From Clostridia bacterium (GTDB taxonomy: Bacteria; Bacillota; Clostridia; Oscillospirales; Acutalibacteraceae): DNA of 64,000 bases. A program made the position numbers and the translations under genes. The stretch's first letter is position 1. Each line of letters starts with the position of its first letter. The stretch is taken from positions 122,893-186,892 of the forward strand of contig JAFWZR010000033.1 in the NCBI GenBank assembly GCA_017522225.1. The letters run 5' to 3'. The notes beneath the pieces are model-generated. The model saw only the letters and a program-made list of their open reading frames with translations. It was not told where the DNA came from and did no database searches. Of the stretch, positions 17,492-24,951 are shown in pieces.

Positions 17492-18210
17492 TACCTTTGC
17501 TCCTTTCTATATTTTTTTAATAAATTCTCATAATGTTTAAGTGCCTTTTTGGTCTCTTCTGTTTCCGCTCTTGGTATTTTGTATTTTGGGGCATTTTTAA
17601 TTAAATACTTTTGAGCTTCAATCTCATTTTGATATGTTTTTTCAGATTCAGGAAAATTCTCATTTGTGCCATTTTTTATTTGCATAAAATGATAAGTCTC
17701 TTCTAAAACCTCACTAACAGAAACTTCTTTTCGGAAAAGAATTGTATCGCCTACAGTAGAAGCGTGCACTTTCATTGAGTTTAGATGTTCTTCTACTTCT
17801 TTAGTTCCTCTCAAAATGTTTGCACCATTTTTCCTTGCTTCTACAGTTAGTTCGTTAAACCTTTTTTCACTTATAGGCTTTATATTTCGTTGCACTTCGG
17901 TTTCTTTTCTGAACATCTCTGCCTTTATTATACCACCATTCTCAGATTTTGCAATATTAAATGATGTAAGCTTACCCTCCCACTCCCTCAACTTTGCCTC
18001 ATACTTTGCGACATTATCAGGATCGATACTACCGAGGGAGAGTCGCTTGTATTTCTGGATCATATTCTCTATATGTGCTTTGCTGTGCTCACCGTAATCG
18101 GTTACATCACGCTCGACATAACCGTCATATTCGCGGTCGATTTCGTCAATTTCGGGATAGTATGTACCAAGTCCGTGACGGCATCTCGGGTGAAACAAAC
18201 CCTTATCCAT
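17491..18210 (-). pseudogene. 5'-truncated phage minor capsid protein with toxin-like C-terminal domain
   Basis: 239 residues from ATG 18210. The first 20, MDKGLFHPRCRHGLGTYYPE, and KYKRLSLGSIDPDNVAKYEA (near 50-70) are hallmarks of the END of the central domain of phage minor capsid (head morphogenesis) proteins, so several hundred N-terminal residues are missing. In-frame codons before the ATG (18211-18246) still read KIKTLVTNDVTA, which fits the capsid protein, up to a TGA at 18247-18249; the break is there. From about residue 105 a separate domain follows, with DTILFRKEVSVSEVLEETYH, whose EExxH resembles zincin-like metal sites of phage-borne toxins. It may still be expressed or be dead. 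Confidence 0.75.
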
Positions 18211-18238
18211 TGCCGTAACATCATTCGTAACAAGGGTC

Positions 18239-18267
18239 TTGATTTTTCAATATAATTATAGTATAAT
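18239..18267 (+). promoter_or_regulatory. Promoter of the cysE-cysS T-box transcript
   Basis: TTGATT, 17-base spacer, TATAAT. The -35 box uses the last bases of the truncated phage gene on the other strand. Confidence 0.8.
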
Positions 18268-18273
18268 ACATTG

Positions 18274-18508
18274 GAATTAAATGCGACTATCGGGAGAAGT
18301 AACTCTTGTTCGGTTCATCAGAGAATGAAGCATTATGGTGAAAGCTTCTTGTTCCGTCTTTTGTGAAATGCACCCGCCAGCACGCAGGGGGAAAGGTACA
18401 TGCCGATTATCTCTGTGCGGAAGCCACCGTTACAGGGCTAAAAAGTAATAAGTCGGAGTGGAACCGCGGAATACCGCCTCCGTCGCCATTGGCGATGGGG
18501 CGTTTTTT
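18274..18508 (+). promoter_or_regulatory. T-box riboswitch, cysteine specific
   Basis: RNA leader that senses uncharged tRNA-Cys and permits read-through into cysE-cysS. The T-box core is CGGAGTGGAACCGCG (18455-18468). Its TGGA (18459-18462) would pair with the tRNA end UCCA, and tRNA-Cys has U at the discriminator position. In Stem I the specifier codon is TGC (18369-18371) in the context GTGAAATGCACC. An AGTAA motif is at 18288-18293. The leader ends with a terminator that competes with the antiterminator. Specifier, discriminator and downstream genes all agree on cysteine. Confidence 0.95.
18474..18508 (+). terminator. Conditional terminator of the T-box
   Basis: CGCCTC with inner TCGCC/GGCGA pairs with GGGGCG and is followed by TTTTTTG. 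Its 5' arm begins right after the T-box antiterminator sequence. Confidence 0.9.
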
Positions 18509-18543
18509 GTTGTCTCCGACCGCTTTTGAAAGTGAGTGATAGT

Positions 18544-19176
18544 ATGTTTAAAAGAATGCGTGAGGACATTCAATGTGTCCTCGACCGTGACCCTGCCGCA
18601 CATTCGGCAATTGAGGTTATGCTCCTCTATCCCGGATTCAAGGCTGTCAGAAGTCACAGAAAAGCTCATTGGTTTTACAACAAAAAGATGTTTTTCATTG
18701 CGCGTATGATTTCGCAGATTAACGTCAGACGCACAGGTATCGAAATTCATCCCGGTGCTCAGATCGGCAGAAGATTTTTTATCGACCACGGCACGGGAAT
18801 TGTTATCGGTGAAACAACAATCATCGGTGACGATGTTACAATTTATCAGGGCGTAACGCTCGGCGGTACAGGTAAGGACACAGGCAAACGACATCCGACT
18901 ATCGGCAACAATGTGCTTATCGGTGCGGGTTCAAAGGTGCTCGGTCCCGTTACTGTCGGCAACAACACAAACATCGCCGCAGGTGCGGTTGTGCTTGACA
19001 GAATCCCCGATAATTCAACTGCCGTCGGTGTACCCGCAAGAGTTGTACGCCAAAACGGCAAAAAGGTCGAAGACCTTGACCAGATTCACATTCCCGACCC
19101 GATTTCACAGGAATTGTGCAAATTACGGGCTGAAATTGATAAACTAAAGAAAAAGATGGAGGAACAGGAACAATGA
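18544..19176 (+). CDS. cysE: Serine O-acetyltransferase
   Basis: Transfers acetyl from acetyl-CoA to serine, the first step of cysteine synthesis. 210 residues, the short Firmicute/plant-like length. An alpha-helical N-terminus (about 1-60) precedes a left-handed beta-helix of hexapeptide repeats ([20 protein letters not shown] onward), with catalytic [10 protein letters not shown] and the acetyl-CoA loop [23 protein letters not shown] at 18526 is also in frame, but ATG 18544 gives the normal N-terminus MFKRMREDI. The C-terminal helix is lysine-rich. It overlaps cysS by four bases, and both sit under the Cys T-box. Confidence 0.96.
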   Translation: MFKRMREDIQCVLDRDPAAHSAIEVMLLYPGFKAVRSHRKAHWFYNKKMFFIARMISQINVRRTGIEIHPGAQIGRRFFIDHGTGIVIGETTIIGDDVTIYQGVTLGGTGKDTGKRHPTIGNNVLIGAGSKVLGPVTVGNNTNIAAGAVVLDRIPDNSTAVGVPARVVRQNGKKVEDLDQIHIPDPISQELCKLRAEIDKLKKKMEEQEQ

Positions 19177-20564
19177 AAGTTTTTAACACTCTGACTCGTC
19201 AGAAGGAAGACCTTAAAACAGTTGAAGAGGGCAAGGTAAAAATCTATGCCTGCGGCCCTACGGTTTATAATTTTATCCACATCGGTAACGCAAGACCCTT
19301 GTGCGTTTTTGACGTGCTCCGCCGTTTCCTTGAATACACAGGCTATGATGTGCGTTTTGTTCAGAACTTTACCGACATTGACGATAAAATTATCAAGCGC
19401 GCAAACGAGGAAAACTCAACGTACAAGGAAGTAAGTGAAAAGTATATCGAGGAATTTTGGAAAGATGTTAAGGGTATGAACATCCGCGAGGCTACCGTTC
19501 ACCCGAAGGCAACAGAAAACATTGATGAAATTATCAGCATCGTTTCAACTCTTATTGAAAAGGGTTACGCTTACGCTGTTGACGGTGATGTTTATTTCAG
19601 CCCCAAAAAGTTTGACGAATACGGCAAGCTTTCACATCAGCCTCTCGAGGACCTTGAGGCAGGTGCAAGAATTATGGTCGGCGAAGTCAAGAAAGAGCCG
19701 ATGGACTTTGCTCTCTGGAAGAATGCAAAGCCGGGCGAGCCCTATTGGGAGTCACCCTGGGGGCACGGCAGACCGGGCTGGCATATTGAATGCTCCGCTA
19801 TGGTAAGACGCTACCTCGGCGACACAATTGATATTCACTGCGGCGGTCAGGACCTTATCTTCCCTCACCACGAAAACGAAATTGCACAAAGTGAATGCTG
19901 CAACGGTGTACCCTTTGCAAACTATTGGATGCACAACGGCTATATCAATGTTGACAACGTAAAGATGTCAAAGTCACTCGGCAACTTCTTTACGGTACGC
20001 GATGTTGCTGAAGCTTACGGATACGAGCCTATCCGTTACCTGATGATTTCTTCACATTACAGAAGTCCCATCAACTACAGCACAGATGTTATTGAGCAGT
20101 GCAAGGCTTCGCTTACAAGACTTTACACCTGCCGTGACAACCTCGACTTTGCACTCAAGAATGCAGTTGACGGTGATGTAAACGAAGAAATTGCAGCAAT
20201 GCTTGAGAAGCGCCGTCAGCAGTTCATCGACGCTATGAACGACGACCTTAACACAGCAGACGGTATCGCAGCAGTGTTTGAGCTTGTACGCGACATCAAT
20301 TCAAAGGTTATCACAGATACACCCGTCAAAGGTAGCTGTGAGGCTGCAGCAAAGCTCTTTGACGAGCTCTGCGGAGTACTCGGTCTTGTTTACAACAGAA
20401 AGGCTAACGACCTTGACAGCGAGGTTGAGGCTCTTATCGCACAGCGTACACAGGCAAGAAAAGACAAGAACTGGGCAGAGGCAGACAGAATCCGTGATGA
20501 ACTCAAGGCAATGGGCATTGTGCTTGAGGATACTGCACAGGGTGTTAAGTGGCACAGAGAGTAA
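19173..20564 (+). CDS. cysS: Cysteinyl-tRNA synthetase
   Basis: Class I synthetase charging tRNA-Cys. 463 residues, usual length. [16 protein letters not shown] at 27-42 holds zinc ligand Cys27 and the HIGH motif (HIGN, 36-39); further zinc ligands lie in WHIECSAM and the HHENE segment; KMSKS is at 264-268. The C-terminal DALR-like and anticodon-binding regions are intact. ATG 19173 overlaps the cysE stop (ATGA), so the Cys T-box controls synthesis of both the amino acid and its charging. Confidence 0.97.
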   Translation: MKVFNTLTRQKEDLKTVEEGKVKIYACGPTVYNFIHIGNARPLCVFDVLRRFLEYTGYDVRFVQNFTDIDDKIIKRANEENSTYKEVSEKYIEEFWKDVKGMNIREATVHPKATENIDEIISIVSTLIEKGYAYAVDGDVYFSPKKFDEYGKLSHQPLEDLEAGARIMVGEVKKEPMDFALWKNAKPGEPYWESPWGHGRPGWHIECSAMVRRYLGDTIDIHCGGQDLIFPHHENEIAQSECCNGVPFANYWMHNGYINVDNVKMSKSLGNFFTVRDVAEAYGYEPIRYLMISSHYRSPINYSTDVIEQCKASLTRLYTCRDNLDFALKNAVDGDVNEEIAAMLEKRRQQFIDAMNDDLNTADGIAAVFELVRDINSKVITDTPVKGSCEAAAKLFDELCGVLGLVYNRKANDLDSEVEALIAQRTQARKDKNWAEADRIRDELKAMGIVLEDTAQGVKWHRE

Positions 20565-20621
20565 TCTGAATTTTCAGACTGTCCGCCGCTATTCCCTAAA
20601 CCCGAATAATACAATATACAG

Positions 20622-20658
20622 CCCCGAAGCAGATAATCTGTTTCGGGGTTATTTTTTA
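20622..20658 (+). terminator. Terminator of cysE-cysS
   Basis: CCCCGAAGCAGA/TCTGTTTCGGGG with a TAA loop and one bulge, followed by TTATTTTTT. Confidence 0.9.
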
Positions 20659-20730
20659 CCGTTCACCACAATATGTTGTTCTTTTTTGTCAAAAAATCGA
20701 CTTTTGTACCATAATTTTGCGTATTTGATA

Positions 20731-20759
20731 TTGAAATCAAAACTCATTTATGATAATAT
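20731..20759 (+). promoter_or_regulatory. Promoter of mscL
   Basis: TTGAAA, 17-base spacer, TAATAT, 32 bases before the mscL start; an AGGAGAGG ribosome site follows at 20775. Confidence 0.6.
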
Positions 20760-20791
20760 AAATTGAATATTATTAGGAGAGGTGTGCCAAA

Positions 20792-21229
20792 ATGAAAAAA
20801 GGTAAAGGTTTTTTTGGTGAATTTAAGAAATTTATCTTAAGAGGCAACGTTGTTGACCTTGCAGTCGGTGTTATCATCGGCGGTGCTTTCCAGGCTATTG
20901 TTAAGTCCTTGGTTGACGATATCGTAATGCCCCTTGTAGGTATGGTTACAGGTAACATCGATTTTTCACAGCGTGTATGGAAAATCGGCGAGGGCGAGTT
21001 TGCTGCAACAGTTACATGGGGTAACTTTGTTACAGCTGTTCTCAACTTCCTTATTATGTCATTCGTAATTTTCTGTTTTGTTAAGCTTATCAACACAATC
21101 ACAGAAAAGGCTATAAAGAAGGACGCAGAGCCCGAAGCAGCACCCACAACAAAGAAGTGCCCGTACTGCTGCTCTGAAATCGATATCAAGGCTGTTAAGT
21201 GTCCGAACTGTACTTCTGACGTAGAGTAA
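20792..21229 (+). CDS. mscL: Large-conductance mechanosensitive channel with zinc-ribbon tail
   Basis: Homopentameric membrane channel that opens on osmotic downshock. Residues 8-50 (EFKKFILRGNVVDLAVGVII then GGAFQAIVKSLVDDIVMPL) are the canonical MscL amphipathic helix and pore helix TM1; TM2 is at about 76-100. Instead of ending with the usual cytoplasmic helix, the protein adds a linker rich in Pro/Ala and a CPYC-x12-CPNC module (about 123-142), a zinc-ribbon. 145 residues, about ten more than E. coli MscL. Strong ribosome site. The DivIVA-like gene starts 28 bases later. Confidence 0.95.
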   Translation: MKKGKGFFGEFKKFILRGNVVDLAVGVIIGGAFQAIVKSLVDDIVMPLVGMVTGNIDFSQRVWKIGEGEFAATVTWGNFVTAVLNFLIMSFVIFCFVKLINTITEKAIKKDAEPEAAPTTKKCPYCCSEIDIKAVKCPNCTSDVE

Positions 21230-21256
21230 TTCACTTTCTTCTTGGGAGAGGTTTTC

Positions 21257-21895
21257 TTGGAAAAGGAAATTGTTCTGAAAAAAGCAATAATCGGCGGCTT
21301 TGACCGTAACGAGGTCATAAACTGCATCGCAAAATTGCAGGAAGAGGCTCTGAGTGCAAAAGGCGAAGCTGAAGAACTCAGGTCACTTCAGTCAAGGATT
21401 ACCGAGCTTGAAGCACTGATTGCTGAAAGAGATGCCGAAATTGAACGGCTTTCTGCTCAAATCAAAGAGGCAGAGGGTAGTCTGCGTGTATCAAAAACCT
21501 CCGCACAGCTTATGCGTGAATCAGTTGAATATGCTGACCGCTATGTCGAAAGTGCAAAGGTTATTGCTGACAATATTTCTGAAAAAACCAATGCGAGCGT
21601 TGACGACGCTAAAGAAAAAGTAAGTTCCCTTCTTCTCGACATTACAGGGATATCTGACGATGTCCTTGCATTGTATACTAGCCTTGCAGATCTCAAAGCT
21701 GAATATGACGCGTTTATGGACCCATCCGAAAAATACCTAGCTGAGGATGAATTAGAAACGCCCGTTGAAGGTGATGAATCGCAGGCAGGTCCACTTGATG
21801 AGGAACAGAGCGAACCTGCTGTTCCTCATCAGGGTGTGGAAGACCCGAAGGAGCTTATCCGCAAAGCCAAGGAAAGATATCAGAAACTTATGTAA
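21257..21895 (+). CDS. DivIVA-like coiled-coil protein
   Basis: About 212 residues. The N-terminus KKAIIGGFDRNEVINCIAKL resembles the membrane-binding DivIVA/GpsB start (GYD..EV..fi). Heptad-like coiled coil runs from about 25 to 80 (LEALIAERDAEIERLSAQIK), then a long helix, an acidic Glu/Pro-rich linker (about 165-195) and a short basic C-terminal helix. Start TTG 21257 is chosen because GGGAGAGG precedes it; a TTG at 21242 is also in frame. Likely a cytoplasmic cell-pole or division scaffold; the exact role is unknown. Probably co-transcribed with mscL. Confidence 0.75.
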   Translation: MEKEIVLKKAIIGGFDRNEVINCIAKLQEEALSAKGEAEELRSLQSRITELEALIAERDAEIERLSAQIKEAEGSLRVSKTSAQLMRESVEYADRYVESAKVIADNISEKTNASVDDAKEKVSSLLLDITGISDDVLALYTSLADLKAEYDAFMDPSEKYLAEDELETPVEGDESQAGPLDEEQSEPAVPHQGVEDPKELIRKAKERYQKLM

Positions 21896-21906
21896 ATACG
21901 AAAATC

Positions 21907-21939
21907 AAACGCTGCTCTTCCGAGCAGCGTTTTTGTTTT
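21907..21939. terminator. Bidirectional terminator
   Basis: AAACGCTGCTC/GAGCAGCGTTT around TTCC, followed by TTGTTTT; the A-run on the left lets it also end the minus-strand operon finishing at 21938. Confidence 0.9.
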
Positions 21940-22840
21940 AGTTATGATAATATATACGGTTTGTAACAAAGGTTGTTACTCCCTCGCCTACCCATTTCTG
22001 CATTGTCTCGGCTGTGTCAACAGTCCAACAGGCTATGGGTATGCCTGCCTTTTGCAGCTCGGCAATTTTTTCGGGAGTATTTGCTTTGTTGTTACCGTTG
22101 AAGCTGACGCCCATATCGGGATTCGCAAGGCAAAACTCCATTTCATTTTTATTAAGCTTTGAGACGAGCTTATACAGCTTTATTTCGCTGTTGAGCTCTC
22201 TTACAATTTCTACCGCTTCACGGTGGAAGGAAATAACGGAGCAGGTTTTTGTAAAGCCGTATTTTTCGATAAGCCTCAGAAGATTTTCAAGTCCCTCACG
22301 GGTATAGTCCTTAATCTCAATCATAGGCTTAACATTGAATTCAAGACAGGCTTTGAGTGCCTGCTCAAATGTCGGGATTTTAAGGTCGGGATAATCTTCA
22401 GCATTTGCGCCCTTTACCACATTGTACGGTACAAGATCATAGTACGTAAAAGACGAAACCTTGCCCGACTTTTCACATACCGTTCCGATATCCTCATCGT
22501 GCATCAGCACCCACACACCGTCCTTTGTCTGACGGACATCAATCTCAACATAATCAAAGCCGAATTCCGCCGCCTTGCGTATTGCAGGCAGAGTATTCTC
22601 GGGCGCCTGCGAGGAATAACCGCGGTGAGCAACAAGAGTAAGCTTATCACGCTCGGACTGTTTGATAATAACACTCGTAAGCGGAATCGGAGGTTTTTCC
22701 CTGAGTCTGTTATTAGTACTGCTGACCGAAAGAAAAACCGGTAACGCAACCGCAACAACAAGTGCAAGTGCAATAAGGACAAACGGCCACTTTTTACGCT
22801 TCATTATCCTGAGCTTTCTTTTTATCTGTTCTTTGTTCAT
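21938..22840 (-). CDS. Membrane-anchored glycerophosphodiester phosphodiesterase
   Basis: 300 residues. A basic N-terminus and one hydrophobic helix (about 19-38) anchor a GDPD TIM barrel outside the cell. The catalytic motif VAHRGYSSQAPENT (about 72-85) has the His-Arg pair and the metal Glu; YVEIDVRQTKDGVWVLMHDE holds the further metal ligands Glu and Asp and the second catalytic His. It would hydrolyse glycerophosphodiesters to glycerol 3-phosphate and an alcohol, or trim teichoic-acid-like polymers. Last gene of a four-gene minus-strand run, 20 bases after the DUF6056-like gene. Confidence 0.92.
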   Translation of the reverse strand: MNKEQIKRKLRIMKRKKWPFVLIALALVVAVALPVFLSVSSTNNRLREKPPIPLTSVIIKQSERDKLTLVAHRGYSSQAPENTLPAIRKAAEFGFDYVEIDVRQTKDGVWVLMHDEDIGTVCEKSGKVSSFTYYDLVPYNVVKGANAEDYPDLKIPTFEQALKACLEFNVKPMIEIKDYTREGLENLLRLIEKYGFTKTCSVISFHREAVEIVRELNSEIKLYKLVSKLNKNEMEFCLANPDMGVSFNGNNKANTPEKIAELQKAGIPIACWTVDTAETMQKWVGEGVTTFVTNRIYYHN

Positions 22841-22860
22841 AGTAATATCCTTTTAATGTA

Positions 22861-24216
22861 TTATCCCATTATAGGGATTTCCAATAATGCAAAGTTGAAA
22901 CAGTTAATAATAAACATCACGAGTGCAATTATTACTGCCGTGTTATATACATTAACGGTATGTTTCCCTTTGCCCGACGAAATAAGAATTGCACAAGCAA
23001 AAAGCATAAGCATATCCGTAAAGTAAAACACCCTCTGCCCTGATGCGTAGATTGACGAACTGAATCCCACCACAACCGCACTTGCAACAGAAGCCGCAAA
23101 CAGAATTGAAACTGCTAAGCCGAGTTTTTTATCTTTGACGATTAAAAGAACGAGCATCGCAGCTAACATAAGCAAAAGTGTAAAGCATAAAACAAGAGTG
23201 AAAATATCAGTTAAATCAAAACTTCCGTTTTTGAATGCTTTTTCAAATCCTTTGTCGGGAACCGTATGATTGATTGCTATATAAATTATATTTAAAACCA
23301 CAACGACGGCTACAAAAAATATCAGAAAAAGCTTCGAAAAAGTTTTCACCTTTTTATCGTCATACAATGTTGAAACCATGAAGAAAACAAGCACGGCAAA
23401 AACACCTGTAACAATTAACGACATAAATAAAGAGTAACCGAAATAATTTGAGAAACCACACAGTAGCTTTTCAAAAACATTCATTTCTGTAAAGCGTGGG
23501 AACGAGCCGCTTTCCAGCGTCTGTCTCCCTGTCATACCCGGTGATGTAAAAAGCCACACCGCACTCGCAAAGCCAAAAAACATTGGCGGTGCGTGGTAAA
23601 ATCTCAATGTCTTTTTGAATGAATTTACAATGAGCAAAACTGTTAAAAATACAATTGTCAATGCTGCTGTTTGTTCCTGAGAACAGGCAAGAAGAGAAGC
23701 CGAAACAGCAATTATATTGAAAGCAATTTTGTTGTATTTTATTCCAAAATATTCAAAGGTAAGAGGTGCAACCGTCAAAAGAAACGCTGTGAACGGAAAA
23801 AGGAAAGTAAAGCTTCCCGCAAACCAGAATGCACCCGAATTAAGCGCGCCTATAAATACAAGAAAAGGCACACTGCAACAAAAAATATTCTTTTGTATCG
23901 GTGTAAGTGTTCCTGAAAAAGCTGAACAGATTTTTTGTAAAAACCAAGCAATAAAAACAAACGAACCCGTCGCAAAAGCTTTCCAGAAAATCGGATTAAT
24001 TTTCAGAAAACTCATCATCAGAAATTCGCTGACTGTCCGTCCCGAAACTGTATTGTATCTTTGATAAAGCCATTCGGTAAGGCTAAAGCTTTCTTCGTTT
24101 AATATTCCGAGAAAATGCCCGTCATCGGTTTTTATTATCAAATGTGTAAACAGTACAAAAAACGCAAAAGTTGCAAGTGAAAAAATAATCAGCGGATAAT
24201 TTTCTTTTTTCTTCAT
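22861..24216 (-). CDS. Polytopic membrane protein, DUF6056-like
   Basis: 451 residues with about 11-12 hydrophobic helices over the whole length. The first extracellular loop (IKTDDGHFLGILNEESFSLT then EWLYQRYNTVSGR) carries Asp-Asp and Arg residues in the position where GT-C glycosyltransferases have their acidic catalytic loop; DUF6056 proteins have this layout. So a lipid-linked sugar transferase role is a reasonable guess, but nothing proves it. It overlaps the upstream DUF6273-like gene by four bases (ATGA). Confidence 0.75.
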   Translation of the reverse strand: MKKKENYPLIIFSLATFAFFVLFTHLIIKTDDGHFLGILNEESFSLTEWLYQRYNTVSGRTVSEFLMMSFLKINPIFWKAFATGSFVFIAWFLQKICSAFSGTLTPIQKNIFCCSVPFLVFIGALNSGAFWFAGSFTFLFPFTAFLLTVAPLTFEYFGIKYNKIAFNIIAVSASLLACSQEQTAALTIVFLTVLLIVNSFKKTLRFYHAPPMFFGFASAVWLFTSPGMTGRQTLESGSFPRFTEMNVFEKLLCGFSNYFGYSLFMSLIVTGVFAVLVFFMVSTLYDDKKVKTFSKLFLIFFVAVVVVLNIIYIAINHTVPDKGFEKAFKNGSFDLTDIFTLVLCFTLLLMLAAMLVLLIVKDKKLGLAVSILFAASVASAVVVGFSSSIYASGQRVFYFTDMLMLFACAILISSGKGKHTVNVYNTAVIIALVMFIINCFNFALLEIPIMG

Positions 24217-24944
24217 CGGGACTCACCTCCCGACAATAATACATACGGCTTTTCTTTTGTGCCGTTGCCACCGCAAACGGTAACGGTATTGTCACACAGA
24301 TAAAAAGCAGGACATACCCCGACCACTGTGTCCGTTGAAAGTGTTTTATAAAATCCGCCTGCATTCGTTACTGTAGTCACGCTCGACGAGTTGGTTTGAA
24401 TCGGGCTGCTTGTCCAATACCAGCAATTCTTTCGTATAATCAATCTATCCGAGCCGTCATTCGCAACGGCTGATACTGTCGGTGCTTTTGCTCTTTCACT
24501 CTCACTGAATTTCTGTAACTGATTCTTTGAAAGAAGAAACATTTTATCAGCTTCTTTATTTTCTTTTATCATTTCAGTTGAAGTGAAATTTTCTTCCGAC
24601 AAAAAGCCGTCTTCACTGTTGAGCCATTCTCTGAGGTCACTCGTTTGCCAATCGGAAGATTTTTCATCAAACGGTCTGAAACAGATCGCATTTTCTGACC
24701 AGACAAGAAAATTTTCACCGTCAGCAATAACCTTCCAGATAATTTCCTCACCGTAAATTTTTCCGAACACAAAGCTGTCACCTTTATTTAATTCTACCGA
24801 TCTGATTGTGTCTGTACTTTCTATCGTTACATTCTGCGGATAGAGTACGGAATACAAGTCCGCCTTGTGCCGTGACAGAATCACGGACACAAGGCAGAGA
24901 ATTACTGAAACAACCGATAAAATTTTCAGGATTGCTTTCTTCAT
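24213..24944 (-). CDS. Secreted DUF6273-like protein
   Basis: 243 residues: N-terminal hydrophobic anchor (about 5-24), then a domain with IIWKVIADGENFLVWSENAI, SSDWQTSDLREWLN, and later WYWTSSP and VCPAFYL. This pattern (I-W-x-V, S-x-W-x-x-S-x-L-R-x-W-L-N, Y-W-x-x-S, x-R/C-P-x-F/L) is that of DUF6273/formylglycine-enzyme-like extracellular domains found in many gut Firmicutes surface proteins. It lies seven bases after the sugar kinase gene with no terminator, so it is probably on the same transcript, and overlaps the next gene by four bases. Confidence 0.75.
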   Translation of the reverse strand: MKKAILKILSVVSVILCLVSVILSRHKADLYSVLYPQNVTIESTDTIRSVELNKGDSFVFGKIYGEEIIWKVIADGENFLVWSENAICFRPFDEKSSDWQTSDLREWLNSEDGFLSEENFTSTEMIKENKEADKMFLLSKNQLQKFSESERAKAPTVSAVANDGSDRLIIRKNCWYWTSSPIQTNSSSVTTVTNAGGFYKTLSTDTVVGVCPAFYLCDNTVTVCGGNGTKEKPYVLLSGGESR

Positions 24945-24951
24945 ATTTTAA

